Below are positions 1 to 6,523 of a stretch of DNA of 17,077 nt, piece after piece. The notes below the pieces were generated by a model. It did not search any database. It worked only from the letters and a program-made list of their open reading frames with translations, and had not been told where the DNA came from. Within the stretch, counting starts at the first letter, position 1. Each line of letters begins with the position of its first letter. This stretch comes from Chryseobacterium sp. (GTDB lineage: Bacteria; Bacteroidota; Bacteroidia; Flavobacteriales; Weeksellaceae), in NCBI GenBank assembly GCA_030146295.1, contig JASLCD010000462.1:1-17077 (forward strand), read 5' to 3'. The position numbers and the translations under genes were made by a program.

Positions 1-2
1 GA

Positions 3-24
3 AAACGAAACATAAACGAAACAT
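3..24 (+). repeat. Two perfect 11-bp tandem repeats before glpD
   Basis: AAACGAAACAT occurs twice back to back (3-13 and 14-24), ending 2 nt before the glpD start codon. A third partial copy (AAACGAAAC) follows inside the first codons of glpD. The period is one DNA helical turn. It could be an operator for a glycerol regulator, an A-rich translation enhancer of the kind that replaces Shine-Dalgarno sequences in this phylum, or a slippage product. The repeat is plain in the sequence; its function is a guess. The promoter lies outside the window. Confidence 0.6.
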
Positions 25-26
25 TT

Positions 27-1625
27 ATGAAACGAAACGAAGAACTCAGTAAGTTAACCAATGTAAAAGAATGGGACTTTATTGTCATAGGAGGAGGAGC
101 CAGTGGTTTAGGTTCAGCATTAGACGCAGTAAGCAGAGGATTCAAAACTTTATTGCTTGAATCTCATGATTTTGCAAAAGCAACATCCAGCAGAAGTACC
201 AAATTGGTACACGGTGGAGTAAGATATCTTGCCCAGGGAGATGTCGGATTGGTAAAAGAAGCATTAAAAGAAAGGGGTCTCCTGGCAAAAAATGCAGCAC
301 ATATCGTAAAAAATCAGTCTTTCATTATCCCAAACTACACATGGTGGGGAGGAATCTACTATAAGATAGGACTGTCTGTTTATGACTTTCTTGCAGGAAA
401 ACTGAGCCTGGGGAAAACAAAATACATCAGCAAATCAAAAACAGTTGAAAAGCTTCCTACTATTGAACAAAATCATTTGATGAGTGGTGTTGTTTACCAG
501 GATGGGCAATTTGACGATGCAAGACTTGCGATAAACCTTACCCAGACTATTATTGAAAAAGGCGGAAGTGCTGTTAATTACATAAAAGTAATCAACCTTT
601 TAAAAGATGCTTCCGATAAAGTAATTGGCGTTGTTGCAGAAGACCAGTTTTCTAAACAGCAGTATCAGATTCATGGTAAAGTGGTCATCAATGCAACCGG
701 TGTCTTTACAAATGACATCCTCAACATGAACAACCCTAAGCATGGTAAGCTAGTAGTACCAAGTCAGGGAATTCACCTGGTACTGGATAAATCTTTTCTG
801 AAAAGTGATGATGCGATTATGATTCCGAAAACTTCAGACGGCAGGGTTTTATTTGTTGTTCCATGGCATGACAGAGCTTTAGTGGGAACTACAGATACTC
901 TTTTAAAGGATGAAAGTTTCGAGCCTCGTGCTCTGGAAGAGGAAATCAGCTTTGTTTTAAATACTGCACGACAATATTTAGCTAAAAAACCGACTCGTGA
1001 AGATGTAAAATCAGTTTTCGCCGGACTTCGTCCTCTTGCTGCTCCAAAAGACGGAAGCAAAAGTACAAAAGAAGTTTCCCGAAGCCACAAAGTGATTACC
1101 TCAGAGACCGGATTAGTTTCTATTATCGGAGGAAAATGGACGACATACCGTAAAATGGCAGAAGATACGGTAGATGAAGCGATGAAAGTTCACAGGTTGG
1201 GAAATAGCCCATCTAAAACGGAGCACCTTTCCATTCATGGAAATGTAAAACCTGAACAAGTAGACCGGACCAATCACCTGTATGTTTACGGATCTGATAT
1301 TCCAGCTATCAAAGCATTGCAGGAAAGCAATCCGCGCTACGCTCAAAAGATCCACCCGGATCATCCTTTCACGGTAGCAGAAGTTGTATGGGCAGTAAGA
1401 ACAGAAATGGCAGAAACCATTGAAGATATTCTGGCAAGAAGAGTACGCTTACTGTTTCTGGATGCAAGAGCTGCAATAGACAGTGCTCATAATGTAGCCA
1501 GAATCATTGCTGAAGAAAAAGGATATTCTGAGGAATGGGCTCAGCAGCAGAAAAATGAATTTATTGAATTGGCAAAAGGATATTTATTAACTCCTTATTC
1601 CCCTAAAGTGATCAACCTAAATTAA
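27..1625 (+). CDS. glpD: Aerobic glycerol-3-phosphate dehydrogenase (FAD)
   Basis: Oxidises sn-glycerol 3-phosphate to dihydroxyacetone phosphate at the inner face of the cytoplasmic membrane and passes electrons to quinone. The 532-aa length fits the bacterial GlpD/GlpA family. A Rossmann FAD-binding motif (GGGASG, residues 22-27) follows a beta strand near the N-terminus. The family motif SSRSTKLVHGG is at 54-64, and an alpha-helical C-terminal domain follows. It opens the glycerol operon: glpK begins 10 nt downstream, which implies co-transcription. The ATG at 27 is preferred because the FAD strand begins about 17 residues later, as in homologues. The reading frame is still open to the left edge, so a longer start cannot be formally excluded. 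No glpR regulator is visible. Confidence 0.96.
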   Translation: MKRNEELSKLTNVKEWDFIVIGGGASGLGSALDAVSRGFKTLLLESHDFAKATSSRSTKLVHGGVRYLAQGDVGLVKEALKERGLLAKNAAHIVKNQSFIIPNYTWWGGIYYKIGLSVYDFLAGKLSLGKTKYISKSKTVEKLPTIEQNHLMSGVVYQDGQFDDARLAINLTQTIIEKGGSAVNYIKVINLLKDASDKVIGVVAEDQFSKQQYQIHGKVVINATGVFTNDILNMNNPKHGKLVVPSQGIHLVLDKSFLKSDDAIMIPKTSDGRVLFVVPWHDRALVGTTDTLLKDESFEPRALEEEISFVLNTARQYLAKKPTREDVKSVFAGLRPLAAPKDGSKSTKEVSRSHKVITSETGLVSIIGGKWTTYRKMAEDTVDEAMKVHRLGNSPSKTEHLSIHGNVKPEQVDRTNHLYVYGSDIPAIKALQESNPRYAQKIHPDHPFTVAEVVWAVRTEMAETIEDILARRVRLLFLDARAAIDSAHNVARIIAEEKGYSEEWAQQQKNEFIELAKGYLLTPYSPKVINLN

Positions 1626-1635
1626 CTCTATATAC

Positions 1636-3132
1636 ATGAATGAAAAGCTTATTCTCGCTCTGGATCAGGGAACAACTTCCTCAAGAGCGATTCTCTTCAA
1701 CCATAGTGGAGAAATAAAATATGTATCTCAGAAAGATTTCAGACAGATATTCCCTACACCAGGATGGGTAGAACATGATCCCAATGAAATCTGGTCTTCT
1801 CAGATCTCCGTAGCAGCAGAAATTATTGCAAAAGCCGGAATCTCCGGGCTTGAAGTTGCCGCTATCGGGATCACCAATCAACGTGAGACGACAATCGTCT
1901 GGGACAAAGAAACCGGTGAGCCGATCTACAATGCGATTGTATGGCAGGACCGCAGAACCTCAAAATACTGCGACGAGCTTAAAGATCAGGGGCACGCCCA
2001 GGCCATCAAAGAAAAAACCGGACTTGTTCTGGATGCCTACTTTTCAGCAACCAAACTAAAATGGATCCTTGACAATGTGGAAGGAGCAAGACAGAAAGCC
2101 GAAGAAGGAAAACTATGTTTCGGAACTGTTGATACATGGCTTGTATGGAAGCTTACCCGTGGAAAAATGTTTATTACAGATGTTTCCAATGCCAGCAGAA
2201 CAATGCTTCTGAATATTCATACACTGGAATGGGACAATGATTTATTAGAATTATTCAACATTCCAAAAGCTATTCTCCCTGAAGTAAAGCAAAGCAGTGA
2301 AATATATGGTGAAACTGCCACTACCCTCTTCTCTACCAAAATTCCTATTGCCGGAATTGCAGGTGACCAACAGGCTGCTTTATTCGGGCAGATGTGCACC
2401 ACTCCGGGAATGGTAAAAAACACTTACGGAACAGGATGTTTCTTATTAATGAATACAGGAACTGAAGCTGTTTCTTCTAAAAACAATCTACTGACTACTG
2501 TAGCCTGGAAGATTAATGGCGAAGTCAATTATGCACTGGAAGGAAGTGTCTTTGTGGGAGGAGCTGCCATTCAATGGCTGAGAGACGGTCTTAAAATCAT
2601 TCATTCTTCTGATCAGGTAAACGAGTTGGCAGCTTCTGTAGAAGATAATGGCGGCGTTTACTTCGTGCCTGCATTGACGGGGCTTGGTGCTCCTTATTGG
2701 GATCAATATGCCCGAGGAACAATTGTAGGAATCACCCGGGGAACTACAGACGCTCATATCGCAAGAGCAACTCTGGAAGGAATAGCATTTCAGGTATATG
2801 ATATTGTGAAAGCAATGGAAGCCGATTCCGGAAGAGCAAGTCTTGAATTAAGAGTAGACGGAGGGGCCTCTGCCAGTGATCTTCTAATGCAGATTCAATC
2901 TGATCTTTTCGGTTTTAAAATAACACGACCAAAAACTCTCGAAACTACAGCACTAGGAGCGGCTTATCTTGCCGGACTTGCAGTAGGATACTGGAAAAAT
3001 ATAGAAGAAATTCAGGAACAATGGATTGTTGACAAAGACTTCCACCCTCAATTGGATAGAGAGCAGGTGGATAAAATGACCCACTTCTGGAAGAAAGCTA
3101 TAAAAAGCGCTCAAAGCTGGATAGAAGATTAA
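1636..3132 (+). CDS. glpK: Glycerol kinase
   Basis: Phosphorylates glycerol with ATP to sn-glycerol 3-phosphate in the cytoplasm, trapping glycerol and supplying the GlpD substrate. The 498-aa length is that of full-size GlpK. Family motifs are present in order: DQGTTSSR (10-17, phosphate loop of the FGGY fold), GITNQRETT (78-86), WQDRRT (103-108), GDQQAALFG (243-251) and YGTGCF (264-269). The second FGGY lobe is intact. The gene sits 10 nt after glpD and 22 nt before glpF. The order glpD-glpK-glpF differs from the glpFK order of E. coli, where glpD is unlinked. Nothing looks broken. Other FGGY kinases are unlikely given the glycerol kinase motifs and neighbours. Confidence 0.97.
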   Translation: MNEKLILALDQGTTSSRAILFNHSGEIKYVSQKDFRQIFPTPGWVEHDPNEIWSSQISVAAEIIAKAGISGLEVAAIGITNQRETTIVWDKETGEPIYNAIVWQDRRTSKYCDELKDQGHAQAIKEKTGLVLDAYFSATKLKWILDNVEGARQKAEEGKLCFGTVDTWLVWKLTRGKMFITDVSNASRTMLLNIHTLEWDNDLLELFNIPKAILPEVKQSSEIYGETATTLFSTKIPIAGIAGDQQAALFGQMCTTPGMVKNTYGTGCFLLMNTGTEAVSSKNNLLTTVAWKINGEVNYALEGSVFVGGAAIQWLRDGLKIIHSSDQVNELAASVEDNGGVYFVPALTGLGAPYWDQYARGTIVGITRGTTDAHIARATLEGIAFQVYDIVKAMEADSGRASLELRVDGGASASDLLMQIQSDLFGFKITRPKTLETTALGAAYLAGLAVGYWKNIEEIQEQWIVDKDFHPQLDREQVDKMTHFWKKAIKSAQSWIED

Positions 3133-3154
3133 TTCACTTAACAAAAAAACTTAT

Positions 3155-3886
3155 ATGACCCCATTTATTGCAGAAGTAATCGGCACGATGCTTCTTATAT
3201 TGTTAGGCAACGGTGTTGTAGCCAATGTTGTCTTGAAAGATACGAAAGGAAATAATTCCGGATGGATTGTTATTACTACCGCATGGGCATTGGCCGTATT
3301 TGTGGGAGTAACCGTTGCAGGGCCAATAAGTGGGGCCCATCTGAATCCGGCGGTGACCATTGGTCTTGCGACTGCCGGAAAATTTTCATGGGACTTGGTT
3401 CCTTCTTATATCGCAGCACAAATGATTGGAGGAATGCTGGGTGCATTTTTAGTGTGGCTGTTTCATAAAGATCATTTTGCCATCACGGAAGACGAAGGAG
3501 CTAAACTGGCCTGCTTCAGTACCGGTCCTGCTATCAGAAAAACATCTTCTAACCTGATTAGTGAAATTATCGGAACATTTGTACTGGTATTCTGTGTTTT
3601 TTATTTTGCAGGCCCCAGTATTTCTTTACAGGCAGACCCAGCTGCTAAAGTAGGATTAGGCTCTATCGGGGCTATTCCTGTAACGTTTGTAGTGTGGGCA
3701 ATTGGTTTATCCTTAGGAGGAACAACAGGATATGCCATCAACCCCGCAAGAGATCTTGCCCCAAGAATCATGCATGCTATCTTACCTGTAAAAGGGAGCA
3801 GCGATTGGGGATATGCCTGGATTCCTGTTGTAGGCCCAATTACAGGTGCTGTTATCGCAGCAGTTATATATGGATTTTTAAAATAA
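3155..3886 (+). CDS. glpF: Glycerol uptake facilitator (aquaglyceroporin)
   Basis: A major intrinsic protein that lets glycerol diffuse across the cytoplasmic membrane. The 243-aa sequence has about six hydrophobic segments and both pore motifs: NPA at 64-66 (in GAHLNPAVT) and NPA at 196-198 (in INPARDLAPR). Selectivity-filter positions can be assigned by spacing from E. coli GlpF: Trp44 lies 20 residues before the first NPA Asn, as Trp48 does in GlpF, and Arg199 matches Arg206. The aromatic position equivalent to Phe200 is Tyr193. Asp200 after the second NPA is the residue typical of glycerol rather than water channels. It lies 22 nt after glpK and 4 nt before the outer-membrane protein gene, within the same operon. 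Confidence 0.95.
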   Translation: MTPFIAEVIGTMLLILLGNGVVANVVLKDTKGNNSGWIVITTAWALAVFVGVTVAGPISGAHLNPAVTIGLATAGKFSWDLVPSYIAAQMIGGMLGAFLVWLFHKDHFAITEDEGAKLACFSTGPAIRKTSSNLISEIIGTFVLVFCVFYFAGPSISLQADPAAKVGLGSIGAIPVTFVVWAIGLSLGGTTGYAINPARDLAPRIMHAILPVKGSSDWGYAWIPVVGPITGAVIAAVIYGFLK

Positions 3887-3890
3887 ACAA

Positions 3891-4703
3891 ATGATGAAAA
3901 AAATCTTAAAGGGGATCTTCCTTCTTGCGATAGGCACAGGAAGGCTATTTTCACAGGAAAATGCTGAAACCAAGGAAACCAAAGAAGGAAGACTTGACTT
4001 TACAGCCAACATTCAGAACAATCACTTATGGAGAGGGCTTATTATTACAGATAAACCTGTTGTGATGGGAAATCTTTCCTATGCTTTGGATGCAGAGAAG
4101 AAATGGAAAGTGGGAATTTGGGGTGCTTCTGCATTAGCGGATGATAAGGACAATACTCATTATAAGGAGATCAATTACTACGTTCAGTATTCTGACGGGC
4201 GCTTTTATATTGGATTATGGGATCTCTACAACTCCCGAAACATTAATACTGCAGTAGCTGCTGATGATATCTTCAGCTACTCGCAGAGAAGGACTGCCCA
4301 TATCATTGACTTAAGAACAAATTACACTTTCGGGCCTTCGTTCCCGATCAATATTGAAGCTGACATTATGCTGTATGGAGGAGCTAATGCGGGAGAAGTC
4401 ATTCTGGAAGCTGATGGAAGTTATAAGAAAAACAGATATTCTACGTATGTTCAGGCGAGTTATCCTGTCATCAGTGGACAGAAGGTAAATCTGGACGCTT
4501 TTGTAGGAGCCGGATTTGCCCTTAATGACAAAACCTTTTTGTATGGCAATGGCAAAAACAGCTTCGACATTGTGAATGTAGGTGTAAAAGCAGGAAAAGT
4601 AGTTAAAATCACAGATCACTACAGTCTTCCTCTATCCATGATGGCGATGTGGAATCCTTCTAATAAATATGCAAGGATTCAGCTGGCAGCCACCGTTTTT
4701 TAA
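3891..4703 (+). CDS. Predicted outer-membrane beta-barrel of the glycerol operon
   Basis: A 270-aa exported protein. An N-terminal signal peptide (about 1-22, ending in FSQ) is followed by amphipathic strand-like sequence with alternating hydrophobic and polar residues and many Tyr, Gly and Trp. The C-terminus ends in phenylalanine (AATVF), as is usual for outer-membrane barrels. The segment LWRG followed by a strand and KVGIWG resembles TorF/Gcw_chp-type putative porins, but this is from memory and unconfirmed. It starts 4 nt after glpF, so it very probably belongs to the glp transcript and may pass glycerol or a glycerophospho-compound through the outer membrane. Two adjacent ATG codons (3891 and 3894) are possible starts; the choice only changes one residue. 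A terminator follows at 4727. Confidence 0.82.
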   Translation: MMKKILKGIFLLAIGTGRLFSQENAETKETKEGRLDFTANIQNNHLWRGLIITDKPVVMGNLSYALDAEKKWKVGIWGASALADDKDNTHYKEINYYVQYSDGRFYIGLWDLYNSRNINTAVAADDIFSYSQRRTAHIIDLRTNYTFGPSFPINIEADIMLYGGANAGEVILEADGSYKKNRYSTYVQASYPVISGQKVNLDAFVGAGFALNDKTFLYGNGKNSFDIVNVGVKAGKVVKITDHYSLPLSMMAMWNPSNKYARIQLAATVF

Positions 4704-4726
4704 TCCGAATTAAACTAAATTATAAA

Positions 4727-4757
4727 GAAACCGCTCCTTCTGGGGTGGTTTTCTTAT
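4727..4757 (+). terminator. Intrinsic terminator of the glp operon
   Basis: The left arm GAAACCGCTCC (4727-4737) pairs with GGGGTGGTTTTC (4742-4753) around the loop TTCT, with two G-U pairs and one bulged T. A T-rich tail follows. It lies 24 nt after the stop codon of the outer-membrane protein gene. Its right arm is identical to that of the next terminator at 5329-5340. Confidence 0.75.
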
Positions 4758-4809
4758 TCTCACACGGGTTCTATTCAAATTACAAAAATCAAAATTCCGG
4801 TTCTTATTG

Positions 4810-4859
4810 AATCACCGGGTTTTTACGGTGTCTATTTTGGCTTAATATATTTATTTTTG
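4810..4859 (+). promoter_or_regulatory. Shared 50-bp promoter module, copy A
   Basis: The module contains AATCACCGGG (4810-4819) and a dyad ACCG-N8-CGGT (4814-4829), then TTTTG (4835-4839), then TATTTTTG (4852-4859), which matches the Bacteroidota -7 consensus TAnnTTTG. The start codon of the 140-aa gene follows 14 nt later, so the leader is very short. The module recurs at 5369-5418 with 41 of 50 bases identical and no spacing change. The 12-nt gap between TTTTG and the -7 element is shorter than usual for a -33 box, so the dyad may bind an activator. Confidence 0.65.
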
Positions 4860-4873
4860 GAAAAAAAATAAGC

Positions 4874-5296
4874 ATGAAAAAGATTTTCAGTTTACTCATT
4901 CTGTGTATCAGCATTTTTACATTGGCTCAGCAGGTAAAACTTCCTTTTACAGGATACCGAAGCTTTGATATTATGAAAGGGTACAGCGGGACGGGTACTC
5001 CTCATTATTATATGGATGTAAAAAAGAATGGTGATGTCTATTTTGGGTATGTTCAGGTGAATCAGGCTGACGGAAAAGAAACAAAAGAGGAAGTAAATGC
5101 CGGAAAATATGCTCCAAACAAAGTAATGAAAGTCGTTTTCAAGGAATATGATGAGATACTTATGGTGAAATTTGACAAAGATAAAATCTACCTTACCGAC
5201 GAAAGAGGAAATATTTTACATCTTGAGGACTGCTGCTCGTCCAGTGAGCGTATTAATAAAAACACCTGTAAGTGTGAAAGTGAACTTTACAAGTAG
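4874..5296 (+). CDS. Small secreted protein of unknown function with cysteine-rich tail
   Basis: I do not recognise this 140-aa protein. It has a signal peptide (about 1-18, cleavage near LAQ). The mature part is rich in Lys, Asp and Tyr and probably mostly beta strand. Four cysteines cluster near the C-terminus (Cys120, Cys121, Cys132, Cys134) and could form disulfides or bind a metal; the only other cysteine, Cys11, is in the signal peptide. It is probably periplasmic or surface exposed; there is no lipobox and no T9SS sorting domain. It has its own promoter module (4810-4859) and a terminator directly after it (5313-5345), so it appears monocistronic. The next gene uses the same type of promoter, suggesting co-regulation. 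Confidence 0.78.
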   Translation: MKKIFSLLILCISIFTLAQQVKLPFTGYRSFDIMKGYSGTGTPHYYMDVKKNGDVYFGYVQVNQADGKETKEEVNAGKYAPNKVMKVVFKEYDEILMVKFDKDKIYLTDERGNILHLEDCCSSSERINKNTCKCESELYK

Positions 5297-5312
5297 TAAA
5301 ACAGTATATAGA

Positions 5313-5345
5313 GAAAGCCATTCCATCCGGGGTGGTTTTCTTGTT
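5313..5345 (+). terminator. Intrinsic terminator after the 140-aa gene
   Basis: GAAAGCCATTCC (5313-5324) pairs over 12 bp with GGGGTGGTTTTC (5329-5340), including three G-U pairs, around the loop ATCC. The tail TTGTT follows. It lies 16 nt after the stop codon. Its right arm plus CTT is the same 14-nt string as in the terminator at 4742-4755. Confidence 0.7.
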
Positions 5346-5368
5346 GCGACCAACCATCCCTTTACATT

Positions 5369-5418
5369 AATCACCGGGATTTTACGGTTTAAATTTTGCT
5401 TAAATATCTTTACTTTTG
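5369..5418 (+). promoter_or_regulatory. Shared 50-bp promoter module, copy B
   Basis: This is the second copy of the module at 4810-4859. The dyad ACCG-N8-CGGT is at 5373-5388, TTTTG at 5394-5398 and the -7 element TACTTTTG at 5411-5418. The intervals between the three elements equal those in copy A exactly. The AATCACCGGG-to-CGGT block differs from copy A at one of 20 bases. The start codon of the 325-aa lipoprotein gene is 50 nt beyond the -7 element. Confidence 0.68.
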
Positions 5419-5468
5419 AAAAAACATATTGCTACAGCGAATTGTGGCTTCAAGAGTGATTTGTATCA

Positions 5469-6446
5469 ATGAGACATTTAAAAATTTTATTCGTATTTCT
5501 TCTCTTCCTTGTGGTATCATGCAATAAAAAAGAGAATCATCCTTATACTTTTTATTACTGGAAAACCAAGCTGAAGCTTGATTATGAAGAGAAAAAGGCA
5601 CTGGATAAAACAAACACACCTTATCTATACACCAGATTCTTTGATGTTGACAGAGTAAATGGAAAATTCCAGCCTGTTGCCGTTATTACAAAAGACAAGA
5701 GTTTTCAGACAGATCAACAGATTGTTCCTACTGTTTTTATCACCAATCAGACTTTGTTGGGTATTTCAGCAGAAGAGATCACATTTCTGGCTGAAAGTAT
5801 TCACCATTTAATTCAGAAGAAAGCGGAAGAATATCATCTTAAAACCAATAATGAAATTCAGATCGACTGTGACTGGACTGCCGGAACGCGAAATGATTAT
5901 TTTAAGTTTCTGAAGGAGCTGAGACGAATCTCCGGGAAAGAAATCACCTGCACCCTTCGCCTTCATCAGGTGAAAGATAAAAAACAAACCGGAATTCCCC
6001 CGGTAGAGAAAGTATATCTGATGTGCTACTCTACTTCCTCTCCATTGGAAAAATCTGATAAGAATTCGATTCTGGATGTGAATATTTTAAAAAGCTACCT
6101 TTCAAAAATGGAAGACTACCCTATCAAGAAAATAGAAGTCGCTCTTCCTATTTATTCCTGGGGAATTGTTACCAACCACTTGGGCAAGCATAAACTGATC
6201 AATGCGTTATCTAAAAGAGATCTTGAAAACCCGAATTTCAGGAAGATATCTGATCATGAAATTGAAGTTCTGAAAGACGGATTTTACTTTGGAAGCTATT
6301 TAAACAAAGGTTTTAAAATAAAAGTAGAAGAAATCTCCGATGAACAGCTTGAAGATGTGATTTCTTTTTTACAGAAAAAAATCCCACATTTTACTATTAT
6401 TTATTATCAATTAGATAGTAAATTTGTGTTAGATCGGAAATTGTAA
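5469..6446 (+). CDS. Lipoprotein with degenerate GH18-like barrel, function unknown
   Basis: A 325-aa predicted lipoprotein: hydrophobic signal sequence and lipobox with the lipidated Cys at 18 (VVSC). No family is recognised with certainty. Several stretches look like core strands of a TIM barrel: IQIDCDWT (130-137), CTLRLHQ (161-167), VYLMCYS (182-188), VALPIYSWG (224-232) and IIYYQLDS (310-317). The IDCDWT motif (132-137) looks like the hDhDWE part of the GH18 chitinase motif with the catalytic Glu replaced by Thr137, and VALPIYSWG resembles the later GH18 strand. This suggests a non-catalytic or DUF3142-like sugar-binding barrel; that is inference. The gene has promoter module B, and the 908-aa gene starts 77 nt downstream with no clear terminator or promoter between, so the two are probably co-transcribed. 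Confidence 0.8.
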   Translation: MRHLKILFVFLLFLVVSCNKKENHPYTFYYWKTKLKLDYEEKKALDKTNTPYLYTRFFDVDRVNGKFQPVAVITKDKSFQTDQQIVPTVFITNQTLLGISAEEITFLAESIHHLIQKKAEEYHLKTNNEIQIDCDWTAGTRNDYFKFLKELRRISGKEITCTLRLHQVKDKKQTGIPPVEKVYLMCYSTSSPLEKSDKNSILDVNILKSYLSKMEDYPIKKIEVALPIYSWGIVTNHLGKHKLINALSKRDLENPNFRKISDHEIEVLKDGFYFGSYLNKGFKIKVEEISDEQLEDVISFLQKKIPHFTIIYYQLDSKFVLDRKL

Positions 6447-6523
6447 TCTCTTCAGAGATAGAGGCATCCACTGTCAAGACCAAACCATAAACTATTATAA
6501 AAAAATACAAACACTACACCCCT

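Noticed and set aside
1113..1364. Minus-strand open frames inside glpD (also 773-1090) and similar frames inside glpK
   Set aside because: They are antisense shadows of conserved coding sequence with no promoter or family features.
5172..5459. 95-aa open frame overlapping the end of the 140-aa gene
   Set aside because: It overlaps a better gene, runs through a terminator and the promoter module, and has no signal or recognisable content.
6446..6459. Small hairpin ATCTCT-TC-AGAGAT between the lipoprotein and 908-aa genes
   Set aside because: The loop is only 2 nt, there is no T run, and it overlaps the end of the stop codon, so it is not a convincing terminator.
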